Below are positions 1 through 11,180 of a stretch of 64,000 nucleotides of DNA, one piece after another. Location of the stretch: NCBI GenBank assembly GCA_014058105.1, contig JACGCM010001272.1, positions 3,720,001-3,784,000 on the forward strand, read 5' to 3'. This DNA comes from Kingdonia uniflora (taxonomy: Eukaryota > Streptophyta > Magnoliopsida > Ranunculales > Circaeasteraceae). Every line of letters starts with the position of its first letter. Within the stretch, counting starts at the first letter, position 1. The notes beneath the pieces were generated by a model. It saw only the letters and a program-made list of their open reading frames with translations. It searched no databases and was not told where the DNA came from. Made by a program: the position numbers and the translations under genes.

Positions 1-1639
1 AACTCGAATGGTTCACTCCAAACAGGTGGACTAATAATTGGTGATATTGTGAGCTGGGTCTTAAGCTTATCAAAAGCTTCAAGACAAGGTGCATCAAACT
101 CATAGGTCATATCTTTGGCCAAAAGACTGCTTAAATGACGAACAATCTTACTAAAATATTAGATAAAACGACGGTAGAAACCTGCATGTCCTAGAATGGA
201 ACGGTCGCCCTTGACATTTCATGGTGGGGGGAGGTTAGAAATGATATCTATTTTGGCCTGCTCAACTTCTATTCCTTTTTCAGATATGATATGTCCCAAA
301 ACTATCCCCCTTTTTACCATAAAGTGACATTTCTCCCAATTTAAAATAAGATTCTTTTCTTTGCATCTGAGTAATACTAGAGAAAGATGATGGAGGCACT
401 GGTCAAATGAGTTGCCAAATAATGAGAAGTCATCTATGAAAACTTCAAGGAATCGCTCTACTATGTCAGAAAAAATGCTTAACATGCAACGCTGAAACAT
501 CGCAGGAGCATTGCATAAGCCAAAAGGCATGCGACGGTAGACAAATGTGTCGAAAGGACATGTAAAAGTCATTTTCTCTTGGTCCTTGAGTGCGATGGGT
601 ATTTGGCTATACCCAAAGTAGCCATCTAAAAACAATAAAATTTGTGCCCAACGAGTCGCTCGAGCATCTGGTCAATGAAAGGTAAGAGGATGTGATCTTT
701 ACTAGTGACCGAGTTAAGCTTCCTGTAGTCTATGCAGACTCTCCATCTAGTGGTCGTTCTAGTGGGTACAAGGTCGTTATTCTCGTTCTTTACAATGGTG
801 ATTCTCGACTTTTTTGGGACAACATGGATCGGGTTAACCCACGGACTATCAGAAATGGGATAGATGATCCCAGTATCAAGGAGTTTTAAAATCTCTTTCT
901 GAACTACTTCAGCCATAGTCGGGTTCAATCTCCGTTGTCCTTCCCTGGACTTTTTGGCATTATCTTCCAAATTGATTTTATGCATACAATCCGAGGGACT
1001 AATTCCTTTAATGTTCTTTATACTCCAGCCAATAACTTTTGTATTTCCCTTAAGAACATGAATCAACTTTTCTTCATGAAGGGGTTCTAGGTCAGCAGAA
1101 ATAATGACGGGAATAGTTTCGTCAGGACCTAGAAAGACATACTTAAGGTGAGCGGGAAGATGTTTAAGCTCTATCTTTGGGGAGGTTACTTGAGCCTCCA
1201 AAATGAGTTTCTTAACATCTAATATTTCATGCTCACCTTCCGGCTCTAAAATTTCTAAAGCCGAATCTAATAAGGTTTTCACCTCATGGATGTACAAATC
1301 GTCCTCACAATCTCCATCAAAGTGGGACAAAAATGCTTTTAGGGGATCTAAGGTAATTGACCTCTCAAAAATATTACTCACAAGACTCTGGATCGTATTG
1401 CACTCGAGTAGTTCAAAATTAGAAGGGGAATGCGACGCATTAAAAATATTCAATTCTGCTGTCATGTTCCCGAAGGTCAACTTCATAATTCTATTGCGGC
1501 AATTGATTACTGCATTAGCTGTTGCCAAAAAGGGGAGGTAAAAAATAATAGGGATCTCGTCATCAGGTTTTGCCACTGGCTCAGTATCTAACACAACAAA
1601 GTCTACTGGATAAACAAACTGCTTAATTTGGATCAACAC
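1..1639 (-). pseudogene. pol: Element F pol: reverse transcriptase, incomplete and frameshifted
   Basis: This is the RT part of the Athila-like polyprotein. The stretch 1639-626 holds the protease-RT linker and the first RT motifs (WRVCIDYRKLNSVTSKDH, then LLPFIDQMLERL). It stops inside a T-run at about 626-640, and RT resumes in another frame at 635-219 with LDGYFGYSQIP, the FGLCNAP motif and the catalytic FIDD. One base appears to be missing from the T-run. RT continues toward position 1 without a recognisable long frame, and RNase H and integrase would lie beyond the window. The RT identity is certain; the lineage call rests on motif wording recognised by eye. Confidence 0.85.
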
Positions 1640-1684
1640 ATCTTCAACTACACCCCTAGGAATCCTAATAGATTGGTCAGATAG

Positions 1685-2212
1685 CTAAAGGGTCCTATTT
1701 GTGGGTTTAAGTACTCTGATATCCAATTGCTCATAGATAGAGTAAGGAATGAGGTTCACGGCGGTACCTAAATCAAGTAGAGCTCTTCCTATCTTACGGG
1801 TCCCAATCGTACATGAAATAGTAGGGCATTCTGGGTCCTTGTATTTTGGAAGGGATTTATGCAAAAGGACAACACTAACATGTGTATCTAAAAGAATAGA
1901 CGTATCACTCTCGTGAACATGAAAAGCCTTTTTCGGGGCATGTATGCGCCGCTTTAAAGTGCAAAGATCTTTAAGGAATTTTGTGTAATTAGGAATATGC
2001 CTTATGGCCATAAGGATAGGAATGTTAATCACACAATGCTTAAAAATCCCTAAAATCTCTTCATAGACGTTGCCCTTCTTAGCAAGAGTTAACCGCTGAG
2101 GAAAAGGAGCCAGCGGCTGAACATGTGTTATCGCGGTTTTTTCTTTACTCACAGGTTCTTCTATGGGTTTACTTTGAATTTCTAGCTCGGGTTCCTTAGG
2201 CATTTTTACCAA
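1685..2212 (-). pseudogene. Element F protease region
   Basis: A 175-codon stretch with the aspartic protease signature ALLDLGTAVNLIPYSIYEQL in its last third; Athila-type proteases carry DLGA/DLGT where other Ty3 elements have DTG/DSG. The protein upstream (FPQRLTLAKKGNVYEEILGI, then a conserved linker) fits the gag-protease junction. A TAG at 1685-1687 ends the stretch, but the same frame stays open beyond it into the RT segment starting near 1639, so a single nonsense codon separates protease from RT. That makes this a decayed part of one polyprotein rather than a separate gene. Confidence 0.8.
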
Positions 2213-2407
2213 ATTATCAATTTTTGTACCGCTCCTAAGAGAAATGATGGCGTTGACTCCATCACGATTAAAAGATCTAGGATGTTCAGTATTCTCTTTA
2301 GGGTTAGCTTGAGTTTGACTGGGGAATGTTCCTTTGTCTCTCGTGCTTATCTATTTTACCATTTGACCTATTTGTCCCTCAAGTTTGGCAATAGATGACT
2401 GAGTTAC

Positions 2408-3696
2408 TTACATAAATGCCTTAAGAGTATATTCTAAAGACGTGGTTGGAGTAGGCAGATTCCTATTGTGTGGAGGAACATAAGGCATATTAAGGGGAGC
2501 TTGGTATGACGTATTTTGTTGCCACGAGGAACTAGACTGGTGTTGGTTTACTTGGTTGTGCAACTGATAAGGGGCACTGCCAGAAGAACCTCCTTGGTAA
2601 TTTTTGTTTCCCTGAAAATTAGAGTTGTTGGAATTATTATTCCATCCACCATTGAAAGGTTGGCTATTGGGACATTGATACATGACATTAGCCTGGTCTT
2701 TCCTACCCTCTTTTAAACTAAGCACGTCAGGGCAATCTTGGACCAGATGGTCCAAACTTTCACACACCAGACAAAGTGGCATCGCCACATGGTTAACAGA
2801 AGAAGTGGTAGGGAGTTGCTCCCTTTTCCCGATCTCTAAGTTCTCAATTTTATTAAGAATAGTTCTATGAGTGGCTGACTCTAAATTAGAGTCCACTTGG
2901 TGCACATTTGTACTGTGATAAGGTCTTTCCTCTCTCATAGTTTGCCATTGGTAGGTCTTATCTGCTACATCATTTAAAAATTTCCAAGCTTCGGTGTCAG
3001 TTTTCTCATCAAATGTACCTGCACACATAGACTGAACACGAGCTCTAGTGTCATAATCTAGACCTTCATAGAGAGTTTGAACTATATCAATCAATTAAAT
3101 CCCGTGATGTGGGCATCCTTGCTCCAAATCCCTAAACCTTTGTAGGTAGTCATATAATGACTCTCCTCGGTTTTGCATGAAGCTATAGATACTCTGTCGT
3201 ATCTTTGCAGTTCTATGGTTAGGGAAATATTTTTAAAAAAATTCTTAATGAGTTGTTCAAACGTGTTTACAGAGTTCTCCTCGAGAGTGTATAACCAATC
3301 GCGTACATTTCCCATAAGAGAAAAAAGGGAACACACGTAATTTGAGAGAATCTTCTGTAATACGTTCAAAGTTTAAAATAAGCATATGATCCCTAAAGTC
3401 CCTAAGATGGTTATATGGGCTTTCAGTGGGACTACCATGAAATTTGGGAAGCATAGATAAGAATCCCGGTTTTAACTCAAAATTTCCTACATTTCTAGGA
3501 ATCACGATACACGAAGGTTTACTAACAACTGTAGGATGCATTCGATTTTGGAGAGTGATTCTCTCCGCAGCAATAACAGGTTTAGGATCTTCCTAACAAT
3601 AGCGGGACCATTAATCCCATCAGTCTCGCTCATATTAACTCTAGCAGCGTTCTTAGTCCGAGTTTGTGTGCTACTGCAATTTAACATACAACTCAA
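2408..3696 (-). pseudogene. gag: Element F gag, with zinc knuckle, three frame breaks
   Basis: Nucleocapsid/capsid polyprotein read in four overlapping pieces: 3696-3502, 3541-3257, 3369-3091 and 3094-2408. The second piece has the gag-domain signature NFELKPGFLSMLPKFHG...YNHLRDF, and the third continues with the W-rich capsid part (GNVRDWLYTLEENSV). The last piece has an intact CCHC zinc knuckle, CLVCESLDHLVQDC (about 2733-2775), then a Q/N/S-rich tail with several NNSN and YQGG runs. Junctions between pieces overlap by a few to about 110 bases, as expected from single-base indels. The N-terminus is not well defined. Confidence 0.85.
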
Positions 3697-3699
3697 TCA

Positions 3700-5669
3700 A
3701 TATATGCGAACACACTAAAAGACCTAAGAATGATGCAAGCACTCAAGAACGTTTTACTGGTCTCTTTTTAGGTTAAGTTGTGAACCCGGTCTCAGGGTTC
3801 AATACTCCTACTCCTGACAATAGATCGGTTCGCACTTGTGTTGTTTTTACTCGCTTTGGCGATAGTTCGCATGCTATCTAGTCACCTAGATGCACTTGTG
3901 CTAGAAGGCGGGGTGAATTGCTTAGAGTCACCTATCCACACTAGCTATGCCAGGGAACGTACATCCTCCAGCAAATATAGCTACTTATCAGGTTTTCCTA
4001 GTGAGCTTGTTGGTCCAGGTCCGAGCGAGGCCTTTTGATTAACTACGTTTTTTTATGGCTTCTTATTTGAAAATCTTTTAAAGTGGCCGGGACTGTCGAT
4101 ATCGAAAAGATTTAAAACTGGGTGATGAACTCCCGGGGTCCTAATGCATGGGCACGCACGGGTGATGAAATCCCATTTTGATTCACCCTTATCTAGGCGT
4201 TCTTGTAAAAATTAAGCATTTTATCAATCAAACAATAGTTACACACGATGTACCACGACAGGGAGGGTATGGTGAAAAGATGATTACCTACAGGGCGGCC
4301 TTTTTAGGGGCATGTTTGGTTACCCTAGTGAAACCGTTGGGAAGGCCCACTCAGGATCGTTTGCGAGGTACGCGTTGAAATAATTTCTGACCAGAGTAGG
4401 GGTTCCGAAGCTGTACCTGCAGCAGAGTACAATTTCCTCACCTTACAGAGCGTCACTCATTAAACTTTACATAAACATTTTCTTAATCCTTACAATATTA
4501 AAAATACATAATTTTTTTTAAACAACTAAAAGTCTTCTTGGCTTTGTCTTTTATGTTGGCTTTGCGCTTTGCTTTAATTAACCATGTCCATCTCCTTTAA
4601 TAACTGAAAAACAATTTAAAATTCAAAATTTAAATCACACTTCACTAAAATTAATCCAAAAACAGAAACTAGAACAAAGTAAAACCCGGAGTAAACAACT
4701 ACTGTAGCAGTGTAGTAAACACAGTAAATTTCTGTAGCAGAGTAAATATAGTAAATTACTGTAGCAGAGTAAAAAAAATAGAGAAAAACCAAAATTTTTG
4801 ATACGATTTACCGTGTCACAAGCACAATCAAAATCACAGTTACCAAGCTCCAAAGATTCGGCAAAGATTCGGCAATAATTTGAGAGGCAAATCAGCAAAA
4901 CCCAAATTAATCAATAGCCTAATCCAACTGAAATGGCCACATTAACGGCATGCCAGATTCTTCTACAATCACAGAAACCATTAACAGCAGCCCCAAATCA
5001 CAGCTGCAACACAAATCACAGGCTTTTTACGGATTACATCACAAATCAACCAAACAAAATTCAAATCAATAATGACCTAGCCGAGTTCATCTATTTTGAG
5101 AGTCTGTAAATTAAAGCAAATCAAACAACAGCACCCCATATCGTGAAATCAAACCAGTTGATGACTCAAGGTTTGGGAAATAACCCTAAAATCCCTAAAT
5201 CAAAGATCAAAGCGAAGAATTGGTGGATGGAAGAACATACAAGAATCATGAGGAAGCTTGCCTGAGTCAGGATTGAAAAGAGATTGATGAAACTGACAAA
5301 CTTTAGGGCAAAATCTGTAGTGAACAAGGTGTAAAATTGGAACGCCAAGCTTTGGAAAACAAAAACTAAGAGCAAAGGAGAGAAGAATCAACCCAAACCC
5401 TTCTCAATCGATCACCAAAAAAGCAACTAGGAGAGTCGATATCAGAGGGAGGGAGTTTATTGTAGTTTGTTTTTGTTTGAGAGTTTAGAGAGAGAAACAA
5501 CTAAACAAATAATACGCCTGACAAACGAAATAAAAATAACACGCCTGCCAACAACAAATAAAAACAAATACAGCAAAAAGAAGAAAAAATCAATACTTAC
5601 TAATATAAAACAAAAATTTATCAAATGAACCCTAATTTAATAACATATACACGATTTTGTAAATCGATT
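3700..5669 (-). other. Element F untranslated leader between primer site and gag
   Basis: About 2 kb with no convincing long frame on either strand. It lies between the primer site and gag, where Athila elements usually have a long leader. It contains a short minisatellite (4699-4770) and A-rich stretches. Short frames at 4178-4378, 4635-4898 and 5166-5391 show no domain and are treated as chance. Confidence 0.6.
4699..4770. repeat. Short tandem repeat in the F leader
   Basis: Three imperfect copies of a CTGTAGCAG-AGTAAA unit, separated by 25-30 bases, within the leader of element F. Confidence 0.6.
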
Positions 5670-5690
5670 GCATCCCCGGCAGTGGCGTCA
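5670..5690 (-). other. Element F primer-binding site (tRNA-Asp type)
   Basis: Read on the minus strand, this gives TGACGCCACTGCCGGGGAT. It matches the reverse complement of the plant tRNA-Asp 3' end (TGGCGCCGTTGCCGGGGAT) with a few differences. It begins two bases after the CA that ends the LTR (the TG at 5693 on the plus strand), the usual spacing. Confidence 0.8.
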
Positions 5691-5692
5691 TT

Positions 5693-6200
5693 TGTTAATC
5701 CGTATCAAATCGGGTGTTGAGACATAGAGGGTTTCATTCTCAGAGATGCAATGATTTAAAATTGTGAATTCTTTATTAAGTTGGGTAATAAAAAGTAAGA
5801 ACAAAGCTTTTTATTCATTGGAACAAACTTCCATTTAAAAAGTAAAATTCATAAAAACTACGTTGGTTTATTCCTGAGAGAGAAATGATCTTTTAAACTC
5901 TTTCTTCCTCTCTAACTAAGTCTCCTCCCAACTCTCAACAACTCTCCTGTTGTGGAGATATTTTAGGTAGGTCTTGACTACCAAGTTCAGCAACTCTTGA
6001 CACCTTCTCTTCATTAGGTCATCTCCAGTAGCTCCTGACACTAATCATCTCCAGCAGCTTTTGACAACTGATCATCTCCAGTAGTATCCTTTAGCTTGTA
6101 AAAGTTAGGCTTTATGGTCAGGCTTGGTTGCAATTGTCTTATTACCTATAATAGTCAAACATACTTTAATTAGGCCCAGTAAACATATAATAAGGTTCTA
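5693..6200 (-). repeat. Element F 5' LTR (right edge approximate)
   Basis: The inner edge is fixed by the primer site: on the plus strand the LTR starts TGTTAATCCG at 5693. The outer edge is not fixed because the partner LTR and target duplication are outside the window; CA at about 6190 is one candidate. A three-copy repeat of TCATCTCCAGTAG lies at 6017-6084. No coding sequence is visible. Confidence 0.6.
6017..6084. repeat. Tandem repeat in the F LTR
   Basis: Three imperfect copies of about 28 bases, each starting TCATCTCCAG and continuing with a CTCCTGACA-like piece. Confidence 0.65.
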
Positions 6201-6425
6201 GATAATGTAAATTGAAGGAAAAAAATATGCATTTTTCATTCCTATCACTCTACTAAAATCATCTCTCTACTAAAACTCCAGAGGTTCATACTTCATAAAT
6301 ATTCAATTTTTAATATTGGGTTTTTATTATATTTGTAACTAGTTTACTTAAGTAGCTCCAAATGGTGATTTTTATTATTATCTGGGTTGTATTGTTTTAT
6401 CTGTGTTTGATTTTGTTACTTTGGT

Positions 6426-7424
6426 ATGAGTTTTTGGTGGATCATGGAAACACATATTGATATGTATGATAATAGTAGTAGTAGTTCTGATCTTATGAGT
6501 GCACTGAAACCTTTTATGAAAGGTACTTCTTCATCTTTCTTTACCTCAAACCCCACTACCTCCTGTTACCTTGATTGTTGTTCAACCTCGAACCACTACG
6601 AAAAACTGTGTCTCGAGAACACGGGTTCGATTGGGCTAAACAACCTTACCCCATTTCAGGTTCAATAGATTCAATCCCAAATCTAACTTCAACAACAACA
6701 GCAGCAAGAAACACTGGTAGCAGTGGCTTCACTTTATACCCAGAAGCTGAAGCAATGGCGAAACCAATATCAACACCAGCACCGACACCAACACCAGCAC
6801 CAATCAATGACATTTAATTTTCTTAGTCCAAAAAGTATCTCAATGAATAAGTGGATTCTTCAGTTGTTAAACCCACAAAGCTTTATAGAGGGGTGAGGCA
6901 AAGGCATTGGGGGAAATGGTTTGTGGAGATTCGTCTTCCTCGTAACTGTACTAGGCTTTGGTTAAGCATCTTTGATATCGTTGAAGAGGCAGCTTTGGCT
7001 TATGATGAAGCGGCTTATAAGCTCCGTGGATAGATTTGTGAGGCTCAACTTTCCCCGTAGTCTTGTGGGTGATTACAAGTCTCCTCATTCCTCTATGGAT
7101 GATAAGCTTCAAGCTATTTGTCAAAACATGGGTAATTCTCCTAAACCATTTAGTACTAAATCTGTGGCGATTGTTGATAACTCATCAGAAGACCAAATAG
7201 GGTATCTGGAATTGTTAAAGGAATGCATAGTAGAGGAGATATCTTCATTTCCTTCCCCATCGGTATCCGAAATAACAGAGAGTGATACATCTATTGGATC
7301 ATCATCACCATAGTCCAATATAACATTTCTTGATTTTTTAGAGACAACATGGAATGGTTCAGACAATGTTGTGTTGCAGAAGTACCCTTCATTTGATATC
7401 GACTGGGAAGCTATCCTCTCTTAG
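6426..7424 (+). pseudogene. RAP2.4-like AP2/ERF transcription factor pseudogene
   Basis: Nearly full-length relative of RAP2.4-type factors (DREB A-6 group), which bind GCC/DRE boxes through one AP2 domain. Family landmarks appear in order: an N-terminal LMSALKPFMK block (about 6495), GSIGLNNLTPFQVQ (about 6625), NFLSPKS (about 6818), the AP2 domain from [14 protein letters not shown] (about 6880) to the RLNFP at about 7050, and a C-terminal YPSFDIDWEAILS ending at TAG 7422-7424. It is broken: shifts near 6665, 6815 and 6850, a one-base shift just after KLRG (about 7031), and TAG at 7311-7313 before the conserved C-terminus. Within AP2 the usual RTRLWLGTFD reads [10 protein letters not shown]. 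No introns are present, as is normal for this group. Confidence 0.85.
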
Positions 7425-8604
7425 AATCACTCTTGTAATATTTACCTTTAAATAGTTCGCATTAGTACCTTCTGTGAGAGCTACTATAATGAGTTTTTTG
7501 CATTTGCAGAGTTGCTATTGATCTCACTTAAGGTGTTTGGACTTAGGACTAGATTATTATTGTATTTGTTGTCTCTCTATGTGGTCATTGCTAATTTTGT
7601 AAAGAGATGATTTTAGTAGAGAGATGATTTTGTTTCCACTGATTAAGAATTTTAGAGATGATTTTAGTAGAGAGATGATTTTGTTTCTACCGGTTAAGAA
7701 TTTCAGAGGGTAAATTAGTATTTTTCGTATACTTTATTAAGTCAATAGAGTCAAGACCAAGTTGACTTCGGCGGTTGACGACGAAAAATCAAATTTGGGG
7801 TCTAAAGTCTAGGAAATGCCAATAATGGGGGGATATGCCAAAGTGGTTCAAAATATTGGGGTCCAAAGTTTAAAAAGCTCTAAAATTAAAAATAATACAT
7901 GAAAATAGTAGTACCTACATTAAGAGCAACGACTTTGTGAATAAATAGTGATACAAAATAACATATCATAATTTATGTCACTTTACTCGATATATATGTC
8001 ATAACAGATCATATATTATGGTAGTCAAACATAAGAAGAGACATGGGAGAAAGCAGACATAAGTACAATAAAGTATAACATTTACTTACCTCAAGAATGT
8101 TTTCATTATTCGCCATATGAGTAATTAGAATCCAAGTAGATCTCCTAAAACAAATGTAACAAATAAGTAAATAAATAAACGCCATGCAGAGTAGGTCTTG
8201 AATACATAATCGGCATAAATAATGAGTCGTACGTTTGCGACATATGTTTAGGCATCCAAATAGCTGTAAACTACATTTAGGCATCCAAAACTTTAAGCAT
8301 TACCTTATGGGATTAGGCATCTTTAAGGTTTTGCTGTAAATATTCACATACTGATGATTTATATACCAACTACTAAATCATGATGATTTATATATCAACA
8401 ACTAAGTCATGATGTACCTTCCATATGTAAATAGGTATCCAACCACTATATAAACGAACAACTACATCAACAACTAATATAATCCAACAACTATACAACA
8501 ACAAGTTATCTTCTTGTGCAACTAAGCTTCTTAAAGGGCTCTCCAATGTTTAGACTTTAACCATAGCTCACTTCCTAAAAATCTTGCCTAATCTAAAATG
8601 ACTC
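7425..8604. other. Non-coding AT-rich stretch
   Basis: Nothing coding is recognisable. It holds the 7603-7705 tandem duplication and a short duplicated piece near 8350-8415 (TGATGATTTATATA...CAACTA). Short minus-strand frames here have no domain. Confidence 0.5.
7603..7705. repeat. Two-copy tandem repeat, about 51-bp unit
   Basis: Two adjacent copies beginning AGAGATGATTTTAGTAGAGA and ending with GGTTAAGAATTT or a close variant. Part of each copy matches, in inverted orientation, a 21-base string at 6254-6274 on the other side of the ERF pseudogene. Confidence 0.8.
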
Positions 8605-8893
8605 GCTAAGTCTTTAATGTAAAATCAATTTGTTTCTTTTTGTATGAAGCACACCAGCAACAACAAACACCAACAACAATTTTAAATGAAAACAGCTAAG
8701 TCTTTAATATAAAATCAGTTTATTTCTTTTTGTATCAAGCACACCAAAAGCAACAAACACCAACAGCAAGTTAACAGGAAGTATAAATCAAAACAGCTAA
8801 GTCGTTAATGTAAAATCAGTTGGTTTTTGTGTGTGTCAAGAACACCAACAACAACAAGTTAACAGGAATTATAAATCAAAATAGCAAGTATCA
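8605..8893. repeat. Three-copy tandem repeat, 90-100 bp unit
   Basis: Copies start at about 8605, 8695 and 8796. Each runs GCTAAGTC.TTAAT.TAAAATCA, then a T-rich piece, CAAGCACACCAA and CAACAACAA-like triplets. Unit lengths are 90 and 101 bases, and copies differ at scattered positions. Confidence 0.8.
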
Positions 8894-9639
8894 AAAATAC
8901 CAACATCAAGTATAACAATAACTATATTTTGAGAGTAGAGAGTAGAGAGATAAATACATTAAAAATTGATGGTGATCTAATTACTACCAACATTTAGCTT
9001 TGATGGAATGTTTAGAGTCTTGAGGTTGGCATGACATGGTATTAGTATTACCTTAGGCCTGTGCTTTCATTGTATGCGGGGCATATTAATTTCCATCTTC
9101 ATGGTTCTTGGTATAATAATTCCTAAGTAAGGTTTGCTTACTGCGCGAAATCAAGTAATAACATCTTGGCCCCAAATGACTTCCCTAGGCTTAAACGCCG
9201 TACTGAAGGTGAAATGAAACTCTGTAGGTTGATGTTGTTATCCATGAAAGTGCTCCAAACGATGATGCATTACCACTTCCATAATTGTGATATTGGAACT
9301 TAAGTGTTGAGGGTAAAGCACTTTTATTTTGGAAGCTTTTGCTTGATACTAAAGAGGGTACATTGCACTAATAATTAATTCTAAAATTTATATATCTATA
9401 CACCTCTATCTATACACTAATAAGCTCCTTACTCCTTCAACTGAGAATACAACCAGTAAGTCTGTTTGCATTCTCAATAAAACTACTATTTTTGTTTCTG
9501 GCAGTTAGTTATGGCGGAGCTCAATGTTTACTGAGAGCCTGAGAGTAGAAAATTAAGTAACCCATGACTCCATGAGTATTGTAGAACTAAAGTTAATCTT
9601 CTTATACCATATTGTTAACACTTTTTTTATAGATAAAAA
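8894..9639. other. Non-coding stretch, no assigned gene
   Basis: About 9000-9300 is less AT-rich than its surroundings and might be old coding sequence, but every frame has stops and no family was recognised. Confidence 0.4.
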
Positions 9640-9870
9640 AATCCCATGAAAGCCCCATAACCAAGTTTTTCAGGAACAAAGTATCAAACAGTTATAATGA
9701 TACTCTTGAGCTCAAGTTTCTTTAGGAGATGACCCATAATAGTATATAATGATACTCTCAAGTTTCTTCAGGGGATGACCCATAACAGTTACAACGATAC
9801 TCTTGAGCTCACATGTATCCATAACAATAAATCCTATGATAACCCCATAACCAAGTTTCTTCAGGGGATG
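9640..9870. repeat. Imperfect tandem repeat
   Basis: Three to four degenerate copies of a unit containing CAAGTTTCTTCAGGGGATGA followed by CCCATAACAGTT and GATACTCTTGAGCTCA. The short minus-strand frame across it (9712-9909) repeats GHPLKKL only because the DNA repeats. Confidence 0.7.
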
Positions 9871-10086
9871 ACCCAAATTCTTAACATGGAACTCCATATG
9901 ATGAAACATAGGGGATGAGTGAGTCCTATCGAAATAATGTTGATGACTTGAAGGTGATTTGTTGAAGTACCAAGTTTATTATCAATAAATTATCAAACAA
10001 CAAACACAATATAACAATAAATAACAAACAGGGCATAAGCTGTAAAACAGGGCATTCTCCATATTGTACATGCCATATACAGACTT

Positions 10087-10311
10087 ACAACAACAAAGTA
10101 AAGAGAGAGGGAAAGAGAGAGAAAGATAAGTACTAATCAAATAGCTACAATAACAACAACAATAATTAAAATAACAAACAACAGATTGATAGAAGCGCAA
10201 TCAAACTTAACAACAACAACAATCAAAATAGCAAGTAAAGAGAGAGGGAAAATAAATCCAGACAACAATAAAGTAAAGAAAGAGGGAAAGAGTGAGAGAG
10301 AGATAAGTACC
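10087..10311. repeat. Direct duplication rich in GAGA and CAACAA
   Basis: A segment of about 46-50 bases, AACAA..AAAGTAAAG followed by AGAGGGAAAGAG and AGATAAGTAC, occurs at 10087-10132 and again at 10261-10311, with CAACAACAA-rich DNA between. Confidence 0.65.
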
Positions 10312-10334
10312 TTGTGGCATTGTGAAGATGGAGA

Positions 10335-10578
10335 GACAAAGAGATGGAGAAAAAAAGAAAAGTTGGGGTACTTGAAAGAAGAATAGTCAGGCTAGCTTTG
10401 ATAGGAGAGAGAGGCTTAACTACCTATTTTCGTGTTTTATCGAAAGTACCCCTAAGAATGAGAGTAAAATGAATCTAGGCTATCCATCTCTCTTCTTCCC
10501 ACAAATCCTAGCCCCTCTTTATCTTTGAGATAATGACAGACTTGTCTTTACGAAAAATTCCGTTCTCTAATGTATAAT
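10335..10578 (+). repeat. Left copy of a direct repeat flanking the CDKC inverted-repeat region
   Basis: Shares, in the same order, AAAGTTGGGG, AAAGTACCC, CTCTTTATCTTTGAGA and TTCTCTAATGTATAATAGAC with 15265-15522. Identity by eye is moderate and interrupted by indels. Both copies end at the same AATAGAC string. Confidence 0.6.
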
Positions 10579-11180
10579 AGACGAAGAATTAAATTTGAAT
10601 ATGTGGATCCCATGTGCCTGCAAAAAAAAGGTGACATTTTGAAACATGTAATATTTTATTAAACAAATGACAACGTCATGGTAGAACAAATGATAGCCAA
10701 TTCTGAGCAAATGTGAAACTTGCAGGAATATAAATGATAGATTTCTGAGCAAAGGAGAAAGTTATGGGAAAACAAATGACAAATATTTCGTAACAAATGA
10801 AATTGATTACTGGTGATATAATGACAAAGTGTTTCTTAACAAATGTTAAAGAGAAAATGGTAATAATACGTGACTTGATATAATAGTTTTAAATGAGTTT
10901 TACAACTTTTTATTATTTTAGATGTGAAATTCGTACTTGGGGAACCCAAAAATAGGTGGTTGTCTGCTGTTATATTGCAACTTTAGTAGGGGCAAAATTG
11001 ATTTTTCCTCTTGCCAGTATCGATTTTGGATATTATTGTTCCTTGGGTCCGATTTTGCAAAGTTAGCATAAAGTAGTATTTACTCTCATAATTACCGTTG
11101 TGTAATACTTCAATATACTATGCCACTCTTTATTCTCTTACATATAATCTTAAAAAATTAGTTCTTATAATAGGGTTCTA
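10579..11180. other. Non-coding AT-rich stretch
   Basis: No coding frame or repeat recognised between the direct repeat and the left arm of the inverted repeat. Confidence 0.4.

Larger units (their letters stand above)
1..6200 (-). mobile_element. Element F: Athila-like Ty3/gypsy retrotransposon, 5' part
   Basis: The element reads right to left: 5' LTR (from 5693 rightward), primer site (about 5670-5690), a leader of about 2 kb, gag (3696-2408), protease (2212-1685) and reverse transcriptase (1639 to below 219). The rest of pol, any late ORF and the 3' LTR lie outside the window. The Athila assignment rests on the RT sequence (YRRMPFGLCNAPAMFQRCM then FIDDF), the gag sequence, a tRNA-Asp-type primer site and the long leader. 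Gag is broken by frameshifts and pol by a stop and a frameshift, so it is not autonomous. The outer LTR edge at about 6200 is an estimate because the partner LTR is not visible. Confidence 0.85.

Noticed and set aside
1203..1541. 112-aa plus-strand frame
   Set aside because: Shadow of the element F pol frame on the opposite strand.
8009..8284. 91-aa minus-strand frame with hydrophobic stretches
   Set aside because: Composition matches random translation of AT-rich DNA; no homology recognised.
9712..9909. Frame with repeated GHPLKKL
   Set aside because: Follows a tandem DNA repeat; no start context or homology.
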